A DNA stretch of 64,000 nucleotides. Origin: Stieleria maiorica. GTDB lineage: Bacteria; Planctomycetota; Planctomycetia; Pirellulales; Pirellulaceae. The first letter of the stretch is position 1. The number at the start of each line of letters is the position of its first letter. A program made the position numbers and the translations under genes. Shown one piece after another: positions 55,783-64,000 of the stretch. The stretch is taken from assembly GCF_008035925.1 (NCBI RefSeq), contig NZ_CP036264.1, positions 4,338,402 through 4,402,401 on the forward strand. The letters run 5' to 3'. The notes beneath the pieces were generated by a model. That model was not told the DNA's origin, searched no databases, and saw only the letters and a program-made list of their open reading frames with translations.

Positions 55783-57561
55783 ATGTTTCGATCGTCTTCC
55801 AAGCACTTTCCGCTGCTCGCCCTGCTGTGCCTGAGCGTCTCGCTCTTGCTCGCCCCCGCCCCCGCATTCGCTCAGGAAACGCCTGCGGATCCGCCGCCGG
55901 TCGGTGAAGAGAACGCGGCGTCCGATTCGGCTGACGAGACGGCCGCAGAAACGACCGCCGGAGTCGATGCCGGACAGGACGAATTGGACGAGGCGGCCAT
56001 CCTGCGATTTGACGCCAAGAGCCCCCGCGAATTGGAGGCCGTCGAACGGCTGTTGCAAACCGCCATCAAGAAGGGTCTCTCTGGCGAAAATGCCTCGTTC
56101 GCAAAAAAAATGCTGGGGTCGGTGCTCCTCCAAAAGAGCCAGCAGCTGATCGCGGCGATGGGGCAAACCGCGGGAAATCGGAACCGTGCGATGCAGCTGC
56201 GCGACGAGGCGTTGCAGACATTGGATGAGGCGATCAAGAACGACCCCGAACTGGTCGAAGCCTATTTGTTGGTCGCCCGATTGAACATGTTGCCCGGTGG
56301 GGACAAGGACGCGATCACCGAAGCGACTTCCAACGCCATCGACCTGCTGGCCGACAATCCGGTCGAACGGAGCGCGGCGTACGTGTTGCGGGCATTGACC
56401 TGGGGCCCGGGAAACGAAGACAAACGGTTGGAAGACCTGAATTCCGCCTTGAAGGACGACCCCAAGAACCGCGAGGCGTTGCAGGCCCGTGCGGCGATTC
56501 GGTTGCAGAACCAAGACGTCGCCGGCGCGATCGAAGACATGGAGCGAGTCTTGGCCGAAGACCCGACCAATTTGCAAGTCGCTCAAACCGTCGTGCAAAA
56601 ACTGGCCGACCTCGACCGAATCGACGATGCCCTGAAATTGCTCAGCAAAGCGCTCGAAGCCAAACCCAGCGAAGGACTGTACCGCATGCGGGCGATCCTG
56701 TACCGCATGCAGCTGAAAGAGGAGGACGCGCTGGCGGATCTGAACAAAGCGCTCGCGATGCAGCCCCAGGATCCGATCTCATTGTTGCAACGGGCTGAGA
56801 TTTCGGTGGGGCGCAAGAATCTGCAAGCCGCCAAAGATGACCTGCGGGCCGCCGAACGCATCGCCCCAGGAGTCGCTGCGGCCGAACAGGCGATCTTTGT
56901 CCGCTGTTTGATCGCGATCGAAGAAGGTCGGATGGCCGACGCGATCAACGAAATGAAAACGTTGATCGATCGCGACCCGACCAACGACGGCCGCAAATTG
57001 CAACTCGCCAACTTGTACCTGCAAGACGATCGCCCACGCCAGGCGATCGAAGTGCTGTCTTCGATCTTAGACCGCGATCCGACCAACGTTTCGGTCCTGC
57101 GTTCGCGGGCCGACGCCTACCTGTCCGTCGGTGATCACGACAAAGCGATCGACGACTACGAACGCGCCATCAAGGTCGCCGACGACGATTCGACCAACTT
57201 TGACCTGTCGGGTATTCTGAACAACTTGGCCTGGGTCCTGGCCACCAGCCCCCAAGACAATGTCCGCGATGGTGCCCGTTCGGTTGAACTGGGAGAACGT
57301 GCCGTTGAACTGACTGATGGCAAAGAACCCCACATCCTGAGCACGCTCGCCGCCGGATACGCCGAACTGGGCGACTTCGAAAAAGCGATCCAGTGGAGCA
57401 GCAAGGCGGTCGAAGTCGGCAAGGAACAGGAGCACGAACAGCTGGAACAGCTTGAGCAAGAGCTGGAGCAGTACCGCGCGGGTAAACCGTGGCGCGAGAA
57501 GCAGGAGACCGAAGAAAACGCCGTGCCGATCCTGTCGCCGGAAGATCTGATCGACACCTGA
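55783..57561 (+). CDS. Exported TPR repeat protein
   Basis: 592 residues. A signal peptide (LLALLCLSVSLLLAPAPAFA) precedes an acidic Ala-rich linker (about 28-60). Many TPR motifs follow, e.g. ALQTLDEAIKNDPELVEAYL, RLEDLNSALKDDPKNREALQ, ALADLNKALAMQPQDPISLL and RPRQAIEVLSSILDRDPTNV, with the last at about 550. A long coiled-coil tail (EQEHEQLEQLEQELEQYRAG) ends the protein. It is probably a periplasmic scaffold. Upstream TATA-like or RBS elements are not clear. Confidence 0.88.
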   Translation: MFRSSSKHFPLLALLCLSVSLLLAPAPAFAQETPADPPPVGEENAASDSADETAAETTAGVDAGQDELDEAAILRFDAKSPRELEAVERLLQTAIKKGLSGENASFAKKMLGSVLLQKSQQLIAAMGQTAGNRNRAMQLRDEALQTLDEAIKNDPELVEAYLLVARLNMLPGGDKDAITEATSNAIDLLADNPVERSAAYVLRALTWGPGNEDKRLEDLNSALKDDPKNREALQARAAIRLQNQDVAGAIEDMERVLAEDPTNLQVAQTVVQKLADLDRIDDALKLLSKALEAKPSEGLYRMRAILYRMQLKEEDALADLNKALAMQPQDPISLLQRAEISVGRKNLQAAKDDLRAAERIAPGVAAAEQAIFVRCLIAIEEGRMADAINEMKTLIDRDPTNDGRKLQLANLYLQDDRPRQAIEVLSSILDRDPTNVSVLRSRADAYLSVGDHDKAIDDYERAIKVADDDSTNFDLSGILNNLAWVLATSPQDNVRDGARSVELGERAVELTDGKEPHILSTLAAGYAELGDFEKAIQWSSKAVEVGKEQEHEQLEQLEQELEQYRAGKPWREKQETEENAVPILSPEDLIDT

Positions 57562-57606
57562 GACGCTGCTCGTTCGGAAAGGCGACGTTGGTGTCTGGGC
57601 TTGTGC

Positions 57607-57720
57607 CCAATGCCACTTGATTTATGAGCCGACGGCGCTAGCCGCGGGCCTTGGATGGCCATTCGTGACTCGAAGGCCCGAGGCTAGCGCCTACGGCTGA
57701 GTTTGTGATCGAACGTTGCA
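57607..57720. repeat. Family A dispersed repeat element, copy 3
   Basis: A shorter copy: one forward core (ATGAGCCGACGGCGCTAGCC then GCGGGCC) from about 57624 and one inverted core (AAGGCCCGAGGCTAGCGCCT then ACGGCT) from about 57673, with GAGTTTGTGATCGAACGTTG after it. The link GACTCG matches the CGAGA link region of the other copies. It lies between two convergent genes. Confidence 0.8.
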
Positions 57721-57735
57721 CAGGCACAGCCGGCC

Positions 57736-59091
57736 CTATCCCAGGCACTTGCTGATCTGACGGACGGCTTGGCGCAGGCGGTGTTCGTTTTCCACCAGCG
57801 ACATCCGCAGGTAACCTTCGCCGGCGGCGCCGAACCCGCTGCCGGGGCTGACCGCGACGTTGCCTTCTTCCAGCAATTTCATCGCGAAATCCATCGTGCT
57901 CATCGAACTTCGCCACGGCTCGGGGACTTCCGCCCAGACGAACATGCCGGCCTTGGGCGGCTGGACATTCCATCCCAACCGACGCAAGCCGTTGACCAGC
58001 ACGTCGCGGCGTCGTTGGTAGATTTCGGACTGCTTTTCCACGTTGGCTTCGGTTTCTCGCAGCGCCACGATCGCAGCGATCTGAATCGCCTGGAACATGC
58101 CGTAATCGTAGTAGCCCTTGATCGTCCCCAGGCCGCGGACCATGTCGGCGTTGCCGGCACAGAATCCGACCCGCCAGCCGGCCATGTTGTATCCCTTGCT
58201 CATCGTGGTGAATTCGACCCCGACGTCCTTGGAACCGGGAGCGGCCAAGTAGCTGGGCGGGACGTAGCCGTCAAAGGCGACATCGGCGTAGGCGAAATCG
58301 TGGATGACCATGAAGCCGTACTTCTTGGCCAGCCGGACGACTTCGATGAAAAAGTCGGGCTCGATCACCGCCGAGCTGGGGTTGTGCGGATAATTGACGA
58401 TCAGAATCTTTGGCGACGGCATCATGTTTTCGCAGGTGTACGCCACATTCCGCAAAAATTTGTCCGGGTCGGCGACGTCCAACGCCACGACGTTGCCCGA
58501 TGCCAGGATCACGCCGTACATGTGAACCGGAAAATAGGGCGAGGGAATCATCGCGGTGTCGCCGGGGCCCATCAGCGCCAGGCACATGTGCGAGAAACCT
58601 TCTTTGCTGCCCAGGCAGGAGATGATTTCGGTTTCCGGGTCCAGCCGGACGCCGTACTTGCGATAGTATTTTCCGGCCACTTCGCGGCGCAAGTTGGCGA
58701 TGCCGTTGGACTTGCTGTAGCCGTGGTTGCCGGGGTCGGAGGAGGCGTCGTGGAGTTTCTGGATCACGACCGGGTCCGGCGGATCCGACGGGTTCCCCAT
58801 CCCCAGGTCGATCACGTCATCGCCCGCGCGGCGCTTCTGGTACAGCGAGTTGTTGATCCGCCCGAACATGTAGGGGGGTAAGCGGTCGACCCGCGAGGCG
58901 AATTTAACCTCGAACGGCTCCGGGACCGGATCGGTGGTGGGAGCGTCGATCGCCGGCGCATCGATATTCGGCGAATCGTCCTGTGACGCGGCAAATTCAG
59001 CCTCGTTGGCGACTGCCTTTGCTTCTGCCGCAGATTGTTCTGCAGGGTTTCCGGGAAGCTTCGAATCATCAAGACTGGCTGTGTCACTCAT
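57736..59091 (-). CDS. Class I/II aminotransferase (AlaC/DapL-like)
   Basis: 451 residues from ATG 59091; a TTG three codons earlier is in frame. The first 65 residues are acidic and low complexity, an unusual extension. The PLP-binding core shows [15 protein letters not shown] near residue 97, the [17 protein letters not shown] block, [12 protein letters not shown] near 182, [12 protein letters not shown] near 229, and the cofactor Lys in [16 protein letters not shown] near 288. Substrate could be alanine/pyruvate or LL-diaminopimelate; the sequence does not decide. It lies opposite to, and 0.4 kb from, the lut operon. Confidence 0.9.
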   Translation of the reverse strand: MSDTASLDDSKLPGNPAEQSAAEAKAVANEAEFAASQDDSPNIDAPAIDAPTTDPVPEPFEVKFASRVDRLPPYMFGRINNSLYQKRRAGDDVIDLGMGNPSDPPDPVVIQKLHDASSDPGNHGYSKSNGIANLRREVAGKYYRKYGVRLDPETEIISCLGSKEGFSHMCLALMGPGDTAMIPSPYFPVHMYGVILASGNVVALDVADPDKFLRNVAYTCENMMPSPKILIVNYPHNPSSAVIEPDFFIEVVRLAKKYGFMVIHDFAYADVAFDGYVPPSYLAAPGSKDVGVEFTTMSKGYNMAGWRVGFCAGNADMVRGLGTIKGYYDYGMFQAIQIAAIVALRETEANVEKQSEIYQRRRDVLVNGLRRLGWNVQPPKAGMFVWAEVPEPWRSSMSTMDFAMKLLEEGNVAVSPGSGFGAAGEGYLRMSLVENEHRLRQAVRQISKCLG

Positions 59092-59515
59092 TTTGGCCAA
59101 ACCATTTCGCGCCGGGGGAGAAACTAACGACTACGCCCATTGTCGATCAGAAACGGGTTTCATCCCAGGGGTTCACCCGAATTGTTCCCAGAGAACGCGG
59201 GAATCAGGAGACGAAGACTTCGGGGGTATGAAAAGGATGAAACGCACCATCCGCGCGATTTCGCCAGTTTTCCTACCCCAAAAATCTTCCTACCTCTCCT
59301 CCTGCCACGGCGTCACGTCACGTCGAAGGATGTTCTGAAGAGGGAGGAGAAAGACGCAGACGGATTCGGATCGAAGCGGTGAGCTATGCTGAACAAACCG
59401 TCGGCTTTTCGTTACTATACTGTCCCCGCCGGCCGCCCCAGTCCCTCTTGTGGTGCAGCCCTCGTCGCGATCCCGAGTCAATCTTCCCGCTTCCCCATCC
59501 TGACCGACCCGACCT
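59092..59515. other. Divergent region between the aminotransferase and lutA
   Basis: Contains the family C repeat, copy 3 at 59267-59296. The rest should hold the two promoters, but none can be identified by eye; no coding sequence is seen. Confidence 0.55.
59267..59296. repeat. Family C repeat, copy 3
   Basis: TTTTCCTACCCCAAAAATCT then TCCTACCT: the reverse complement of the block at 46972-47000, followed by CTCCTCCTGCCACGGCGTC, which resembles the flank of copy 1 (CTCCACCCTGCCGCGACGTC). Confidence 0.8.
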
Positions 59516-60271
<756 letters not shown>

Positions 60272-60324
60272 CGATCCACCACGCATCGCTTCCGACCTAT
60301 CCACCCCAGCAATCTTTCCGTCTC

Positions 60325-61704
60325 ATGCTTCCGATCGTCCAGCACCCGGCCGCCGCCAAGGAATTCGTCAACGACCCGAATCGGTCGCGTTGGCACGACC
60401 AAGCCCTGTGGTTCGTTCGCAGCAAACGCGACAAACAAGCCGGCTCCCTTCCCGAATGGGAGTACCTGCGTGAAACCGCGTCGGGAATCAAAACGCACAC
60501 GATCGCCAACATGGCGCATTACCTGCAGGAGTTCGAACGCAACGCGACCGCGCGCGGGGCGGTCGTTCACTGGGCCCGCGACGCCGAGCACCACAACGAG
60601 ATTGTGCTGCGAATTCTGCGTGACCACAAAACCAAACGGATCGTCAAAAGCAAGTCGATGTTGACCGAAGAGTGCGGTCTGAATCACTACCTGGAGGACA
60701 ACGGGATCGACGTCGTCGACACCGACTTGGGCGAACGGATCGTTCAGCTGCGAAATGAACCGCCCAGCCACATCGTGTTGCCGGCGATTCACATCAAAAA
60801 GGAAGAAGTCGGCGAGACCTTTCACAGGCACCTGGGAACCGACGAAGGCGCGTCGGACCCCAAGTACCTGACCGAAGCGGCGCGGGGACATTTGCGCGAC
60901 AAGTTTCTGGCCGGGGAAATCGGGATCACCGGAGTCAACTTTGCCATCGCTGAAACCGGCGGACTGGTCGTTTGTACCAACGAAGGCAACGCGGACCTGG
61001 GCACCTCGTTACCACGCGTCCACATCGCCTGCATGGGGATCGAAAAACTTTTGCCGCGACAACGTGACCTGGGCGTGTTCACCCGGCTGTTGGCCCGATC
61101 GGCGACCGGGCAGCCGATCACCACTTACACGTCGCACTTCATCGGACCCCGCGACGAAAACAGCGAACTGCACATCGTCTTGGTCGACAACGGTCGAACC
61201 CGATTACGTGAAAGCGAAACCTTTCGCGCGGCGATGCACTGTATCCGTTGCGGCGCATGCATGAACACGTGCCCGGTGTATCGACGCAGCGGCGGGCACA
61301 GCTATCGCGCCACCGTTCCCGGACCGATCGGAAGCGTGTTGTCGCCGACACGCGATCAGAATTCCTACAAGAGTTTGCCGTACGCCTGCAGCCTGTGTGG
61401 GTCGTGCAGCGACGTTTGTCCGGTCAAGATTCCGCTGCATCATCAATTGCTCGCCTGGCGCGGTGAATTGGTCGGCAAGAAACTGTTGCCGGCGTCCAAA
61501 CGCTGGGCGATGACGATGGCGTCGTATCTGTTTCGATCTCCCCGTCTGTTTCGGCTGGTCGGGAAAGTCGGACGGTTCGCGCTGCGGATCCTGCCCCACT
61601 GGGCGACCCACCATCGCTTCAACGCTTGGACCATCGCCCGCGAGCTTCCCGATCCTCCCAATGAGAGCTTTCGCGAATGGCACCGCCGCCACCGAACGAA
61701 ATGA
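60325..61704 (+). CDS. lutB: L-lactate oxidation iron-sulfur protein LutB
   Basis: 459 residues. The N-terminal LUD domain (about 60-290) contains the MLTEECGLNHYLED segment near residue 112 and ITGVNFAIAETGGLVVCTNE near 200. Two 4Fe-4S ligand sets follow: CIRCGACMNTCPVYRRSGGH near 308 and CSLCGSCSDVCPVKIPLH near 356. It is the ferredoxin-like subunit of LutABC. Its stop overlaps the lutC start in an ATGA (61701-61704). Confidence 0.95.
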   Translation: MLPIVQHPAAAKEFVNDPNRSRWHDQALWFVRSKRDKQAGSLPEWEYLRETASGIKTHTIANMAHYLQEFERNATARGAVVHWARDAEHHNEIVLRILRDHKTKRIVKSKSMLTEECGLNHYLEDNGIDVVDTDLGERIVQLRNEPPSHIVLPAIHIKKEEVGETFHRHLGTDEGASDPKYLTEAARGHLRDKFLAGEIGITGVNFAIAETGGLVVCTNEGNADLGTSLPRVHIACMGIEKLLPRQRDLGVFTRLLARSATGQPITTYTSHFIGPRDENSELHIVLVDNGRTRLRESETFRAAMHCIRCGACMNTCPVYRRSGGHSYRATVPGPIGSVLSPTRDQNSYKSLPYACSLCGSCSDVCPVKIPLHHQLLAWRGELVGKKLLPASKRWAMTMASYLFRSPRLFRLVGKVGRFALRILPHWATHHRFNAWTIARELPDPPNESFREWHRRHRTK

Positions 61705-62336
61705 CCATGGAATCCACGAAATCAACTCAGGCCGACACCTCCGCGCGCCAAGCGATTCTGGATCGCATTCGAACGAAACGTGTCGACGTCCCACCATTGC
61801 CGGACATCGATCCCGATCGTGTGATCCAGTTCGATCAACCGATCGACAAGTTCGTCGAAATGTTGGCGATGGTCGGCGGCCAGGCACACCTGGTCGACTC
61901 ACATGCGGACATCCGCGGCATGTTGGACGAGATCGACGTTTTCAATAATGCGACGCGGATCGTCTCACTCGCCCCCGACGCCGTCGCCGGAACCATCGAT
62001 GCGTCGCAAATCGCGGACCCGCACGATCTGGCGACGCTCGATTGGACGATCGCCCGCGGCGAGTTCATGATCGCCGAAAACGGATCCATCTGGGTCGATG
62101 GTGACACGCTGCCGCACCGCGTGCTGCTGTTCATCGCCCAATACCTGGCGATCGTCGTGCCTCGTTCGCAGATCGTTTCCAACATGCACCAGGCCTACGA
62201 GCGGATCGAAGGTTTCGGGGCACGTTTCGGCGTCTTCGTGTCCGGCCCCAGCAAGACGGCCGACATCGAACAATCGTTGGTGCTCGGGGCCCACGGTTGC
62301 CGCAAGCTTCAGGTGTTCATCGTCGGTGACATGTAG
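61701..62336 (+). CDS. lutC: L-lactate oxidation subunit LutC
   Basis: 211 residues; the LUD-domain subunit of LutABC (YkgG-like). The start ATG overlaps the lutB stop by 4 nt, which decides it against an upstream in-frame ATG at 61677. The family blocks WTIARGEFMIAENGSIWVDG near residue 115, AQYLAIVVPRSQIVSNMHQA near 146 and FVSGPSKTADIEQSLVLGAH near 180 are clear. The alpha/beta hydrolase gene begins 24 nt later and may be in the same transcript. Confidence 0.94.
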   Translation: MTMESTKSTQADTSARQAILDRIRTKRVDVPPLPDIDPDRVIQFDQPIDKFVEMLAMVGGQAHLVDSHADIRGMLDEIDVFNNATRIVSLAPDAVAGTIDASQIADPHDLATLDWTIARGEFMIAENGSIWVDGDTLPHRVLLFIAQYLAIVVPRSQIVSNMHQAYERIEGFGARFGVFVSGPSKTADIEQSLVLGAHGCRKLQVFIVGDM

Positions 62337-62346
62337 AAGGATCGAG

Positions 62347-62353
62347 AAAGGAG
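62347..62353 (+). promoter_or_regulatory. Ribosome-binding site of the alpha/beta hydrolase gene
   Basis: AAAGGAG lies 7 nt before the ATG at 62361, a strong site immediately after lutC. Confidence 0.7.
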
Positions 62354-62360
62354 ACACGAC

Positions 62361-63221
62361 ATGATGACCCTTCGCACCGCGATCGTCGCCGTTGCACTGG
62401 TCCTGGGCCCGTGCGTTGCGTCACCGGGTGTCGCATCAGCGGCGGACTATCCGGGAACGAAGTCTGATTTTCATTCGTTCGATCGCTATGATTTCCAGTG
62501 GCAGGGTCATGCGTGCCGCATCGTGGCACCGCGAACTGCAGCGGCGGGCAATCCTTGGATCTGGCGAGCACGGTTTTTCGGCCACGAACCACAATTGGAC
62601 GTCGAATTGCTGGGGCGTGGTTTTCACGTCGCCTACATCGACGTGGCGGGCTTGTATGGTGCGCCTCAGGCCGTCCAGATTTGGAACGACTTTTATGGCC
62701 ATGTGACGTCGACCTTTCACTTTCACCCCGAACCGGTGTTGGAAGGGATGAGTCGCGGCGGGTTGATCGTTTTCAATTGGGCCAAGGCGAATCCGAATCG
62801 AGTGCGGTGCATTTACGCCGACGCACCGGTATGCGACATCAAAAGCTGGCCGGGTGGCAAAGGTTCTGGGAAAGGCAGTCCGGGCGATTGGAAGCGATGT
62901 TTAGAAGCGTATGGATTGAGCGAAGCCGAAGCGCTCGACTCGCAGCCCCCCAAGTCGCGCTGCAACCCCATTGATGCTCTGGAACCTCTGGCTGCAGCCG
63001 GTGTTCCAATTCTGTGCGTCGTCGGCGATGCCGACGATGTGGTGCCGGTCGACGAGAACACGGCGATCTTGGAACAGCGATACCGTGAACTCGGTGGGCC
63101 GATCGAGGTGATCCATAAACCCGGCGTCGGACACCACCCGCACAGCTTGAAAGACCCGGCGCCGATCGTCGATTTTATGATTCGCAGTGGAGCGATCAGG
63201 GAAGATGACCATGCAGATTGA
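62361..63221 (+). CDS. Secreted alpha/beta hydrolase
   Basis: 286 residues. Signal peptide MMTLRTAIVAVALVLGPCVA, cleavage near ASA. The nucleophile elbow is GMSRGG near residue 133, the acid is in VVGDADDVVP near 225, and the His in GVGHHPHSL near 259, so the triad looks complete. Family members act as esterases or peptidases; the cleaved group is unknown. It overlaps the next gene by 11 nt and follows lutC closely, so it may share the lut transcript. Confidence 0.88.
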   Translation: MMTLRTAIVAVALVLGPCVASPGVASAADYPGTKSDFHSFDRYDFQWQGHACRIVAPRTAAAGNPWIWRARFFGHEPQLDVELLGRGFHVAYIDVAGLYGAPQAVQIWNDFYGHVTSTFHFHPEPVLEGMSRGGLIVFNWAKANPNRVRCIYADAPVCDIKSWPGGKGSGKGSPGDWKRCLEAYGLSEAEALDSQPPKSRCNPIDALEPLAAAGVPILCVVGDADDVVPVDENTAILEQRYRELGGPIEVIHKPGVGHHPHSLKDPAPIVDFMIRSGAIREDDHAD

Positions 63222-63834
63222 ATTCGTTTACTTTGATCTCGGCAACGTTTTGGTTTCGTTCGATCCCGAGATCGCCTGTCGAAACTTTGCCGAGTTGGCT
63301 GGAGTGTCCGCCGACAGGGCACGCGAAGTCATCTATGAAAGTGGATTGCAGGATCGATACGAGAGCGGTGAAATCACCAGCCGTTCGTTTACCCAGACGT
63401 TGCGGGAGGTGTTGCAATTAGACGCCGATCGATTGCCGCAGGATCAAGTCCTGGACGCGATCAGCGACATGTTCACACCCATCGATTCGATGGTTCCCGT
63501 CGTGGAGTTTGCCCGACGCAGTGCCGGTCGCGTCGGCGTGCTGTCCAACACTTGTCCGGCGCATTGGCGCTGGGTGCGAAAACAGCCCTGGCCGGTGTCG
63601 CAGATCGATTACGACGTTCGGATCTTGAGCTGTGAAGTGATGTCGATGAAGCCGGACGGGAAGATATACGAGGCCGCCGAAAAAGCCGCGCGGGTGCGCC
63701 CCGACAGAATCCTGTTCATCGACGACAAACCGGAAAATGTGGAAGCGGCCGCCCAGCGCGGCTGGCGGGCCGAACAATGCCTCGGCGGCGAACAGGCCAA
63801 AGCGGTCATCGAGGGATTTTTGGGCGGGAAGTAG
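63211..63834 (+). CDS. HAD-superfamily (HAD-IA) phosphatase
   Basis: 207 residues from ATG 63211, which has AGGGAAG at 63198-63204; an ATG at 63205 is too close to that site. Motif I FDLGNVLVSFD with the nucleophile Asp near residue 8, motif II VLSNTCPAHW near 110, motif III Lys in MSMKPDGKIY near 143 and motif IV LFIDDKPENV near 165 are intact. It resembles YihX-type glucose-1-phosphatase-like enzymes, so a sugar-phosphate substrate is plausible. Starts inside the hydrolase gene. Confidence 0.9.
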   Translation: MQIEFVYFDLGNVLVSFDPEIACRNFAELAGVSADRAREVIYESGLQDRYESGEITSRSFTQTLREVLQLDADRLPQDQVLDAISDMFTPIDSMVPVVEFARRSAGRVGVLSNTCPAHWRWVRKQPWPVSQIDYDVRILSCEVMSMKPDGKIYEAAEKAARVRPDRILFIDDKPENVEAAAQRGWRAEQCLGGEQAKAVIEGFLGGK

Positions 63835-64000
63835 GACTTCCAGCGAGCCGTTCAACTTCAAAAAGCATTTACGAATTGCAACGACGATTTGACCGTGCTG
63901 AATCCACGACTGGACGACGAACGCTAAAGTGCTCTCGCCCTGGCCGCTAGCCAGGTCTCCGAATTGGAAGCCACGCGTCAATGCCGCACTCTCGAAAAAG

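Noticed and set aside
57769-58881. 370-codon plus-strand open frame opposite the aminotransferase
   Set aside because: Antisense shadow; the minus strand has all PLP-enzyme motifs.
63850-64000. Possible gene at the right edge
   Set aside because: The last 150 bases have only short open frames without motifs; any gene here would be cut by the window and cannot be supported.

Overview
The window reads as a chromosomal segment from a planctomycete, most likely family Pirellulaceae (Rhodopirellula/Stieleria-like). The evidence is a formylglycine-type sulfatase, a PSD1-type cytochrome c/DUF1549/DUF1553 protein paired with a Tat-exported DUF1501 protein, a DUF1080 hydrolase, Tat-exported Gfo/Idh/MocA proteins, a Minf_1886-family protein, an N-terminal LEPLELRRLLA-type export motif with a dockerin-like tail, many secreted proteins without clear homology, and frequent GTG/TTG starts. 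Genes are on both strands in short operons. I found no rRNA, tRNA, CRISPR array, phage or IS transposase.

Layout. 1-9 kb: sulfatase (cut by the left edge), an orphan secreted beta-rich protein, the PSD1/DUF1501 pair and a small secreted lectin-like protein. 9-17 kb: a 113-bp tandem repeat, a DUF1015 protein, a DEDDh exonuclease-BRCT fusion, RimI, a DUF2088 (LarA-like) epimerase translationally coupled to a tRNA-dihydrouridine synthase, and aldose 1-epimerase. 17-25 kb: DUF1080, IlvD, a WD40-like exported protein coupled to a PSP1/RicT-like protein, a Minf_1886 protein, a secreted methyltransferase-like protein and an orphan secreted protein. 25-35 kb: a very large orphan exported protein, TPR and ankyrin proteins, a 25-bp minisatellite, a decayed CSLREA/dockerin adhesin-type pseudogene, a Gfo/Idh/MocA protein, a PQQ beta-propeller and a shortened UvrC-like nuclease.

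35-46 kb is the most distinctive part. A membrane GGDEF plus degenerate HD-GYP protein diverges from a compact cluster: TolC-like outer-membrane protein, a periplasmic HlyD-type adaptor, a second membrane-anchored HlyD-type protein with a GAF-like cytoplasmic part, and a fusion of PqqD-like domain, intramembrane M50 metalloprotease and HlyD domain. No ABC, RND or MFS pump is present, so this looks like an envelope-spanning export or processing machine built around an M50 protein. An endonuclease/exonuclease/phosphatase-fold membrane protein follows.

46-64 kb: a GT4 glycosyltransferase operon, a second Gfo/Idh/MocA protein, head-to-head queE/queF (queuosine pathway), a TIM-barrel sugar isomerase/epimerase, secreted Pro-rich and TPR proteins, an AlaC/DapL-like aminotransferase, a lutABC L-lactate oxidation operon, an alpha/beta hydrolase and a HAD phosphatase.

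Intergenic space is rich in structured dispersed repeats. At least three families recur (called A, B and C here), together with single inverted repeats, and they account for much of the non-coding sequence.
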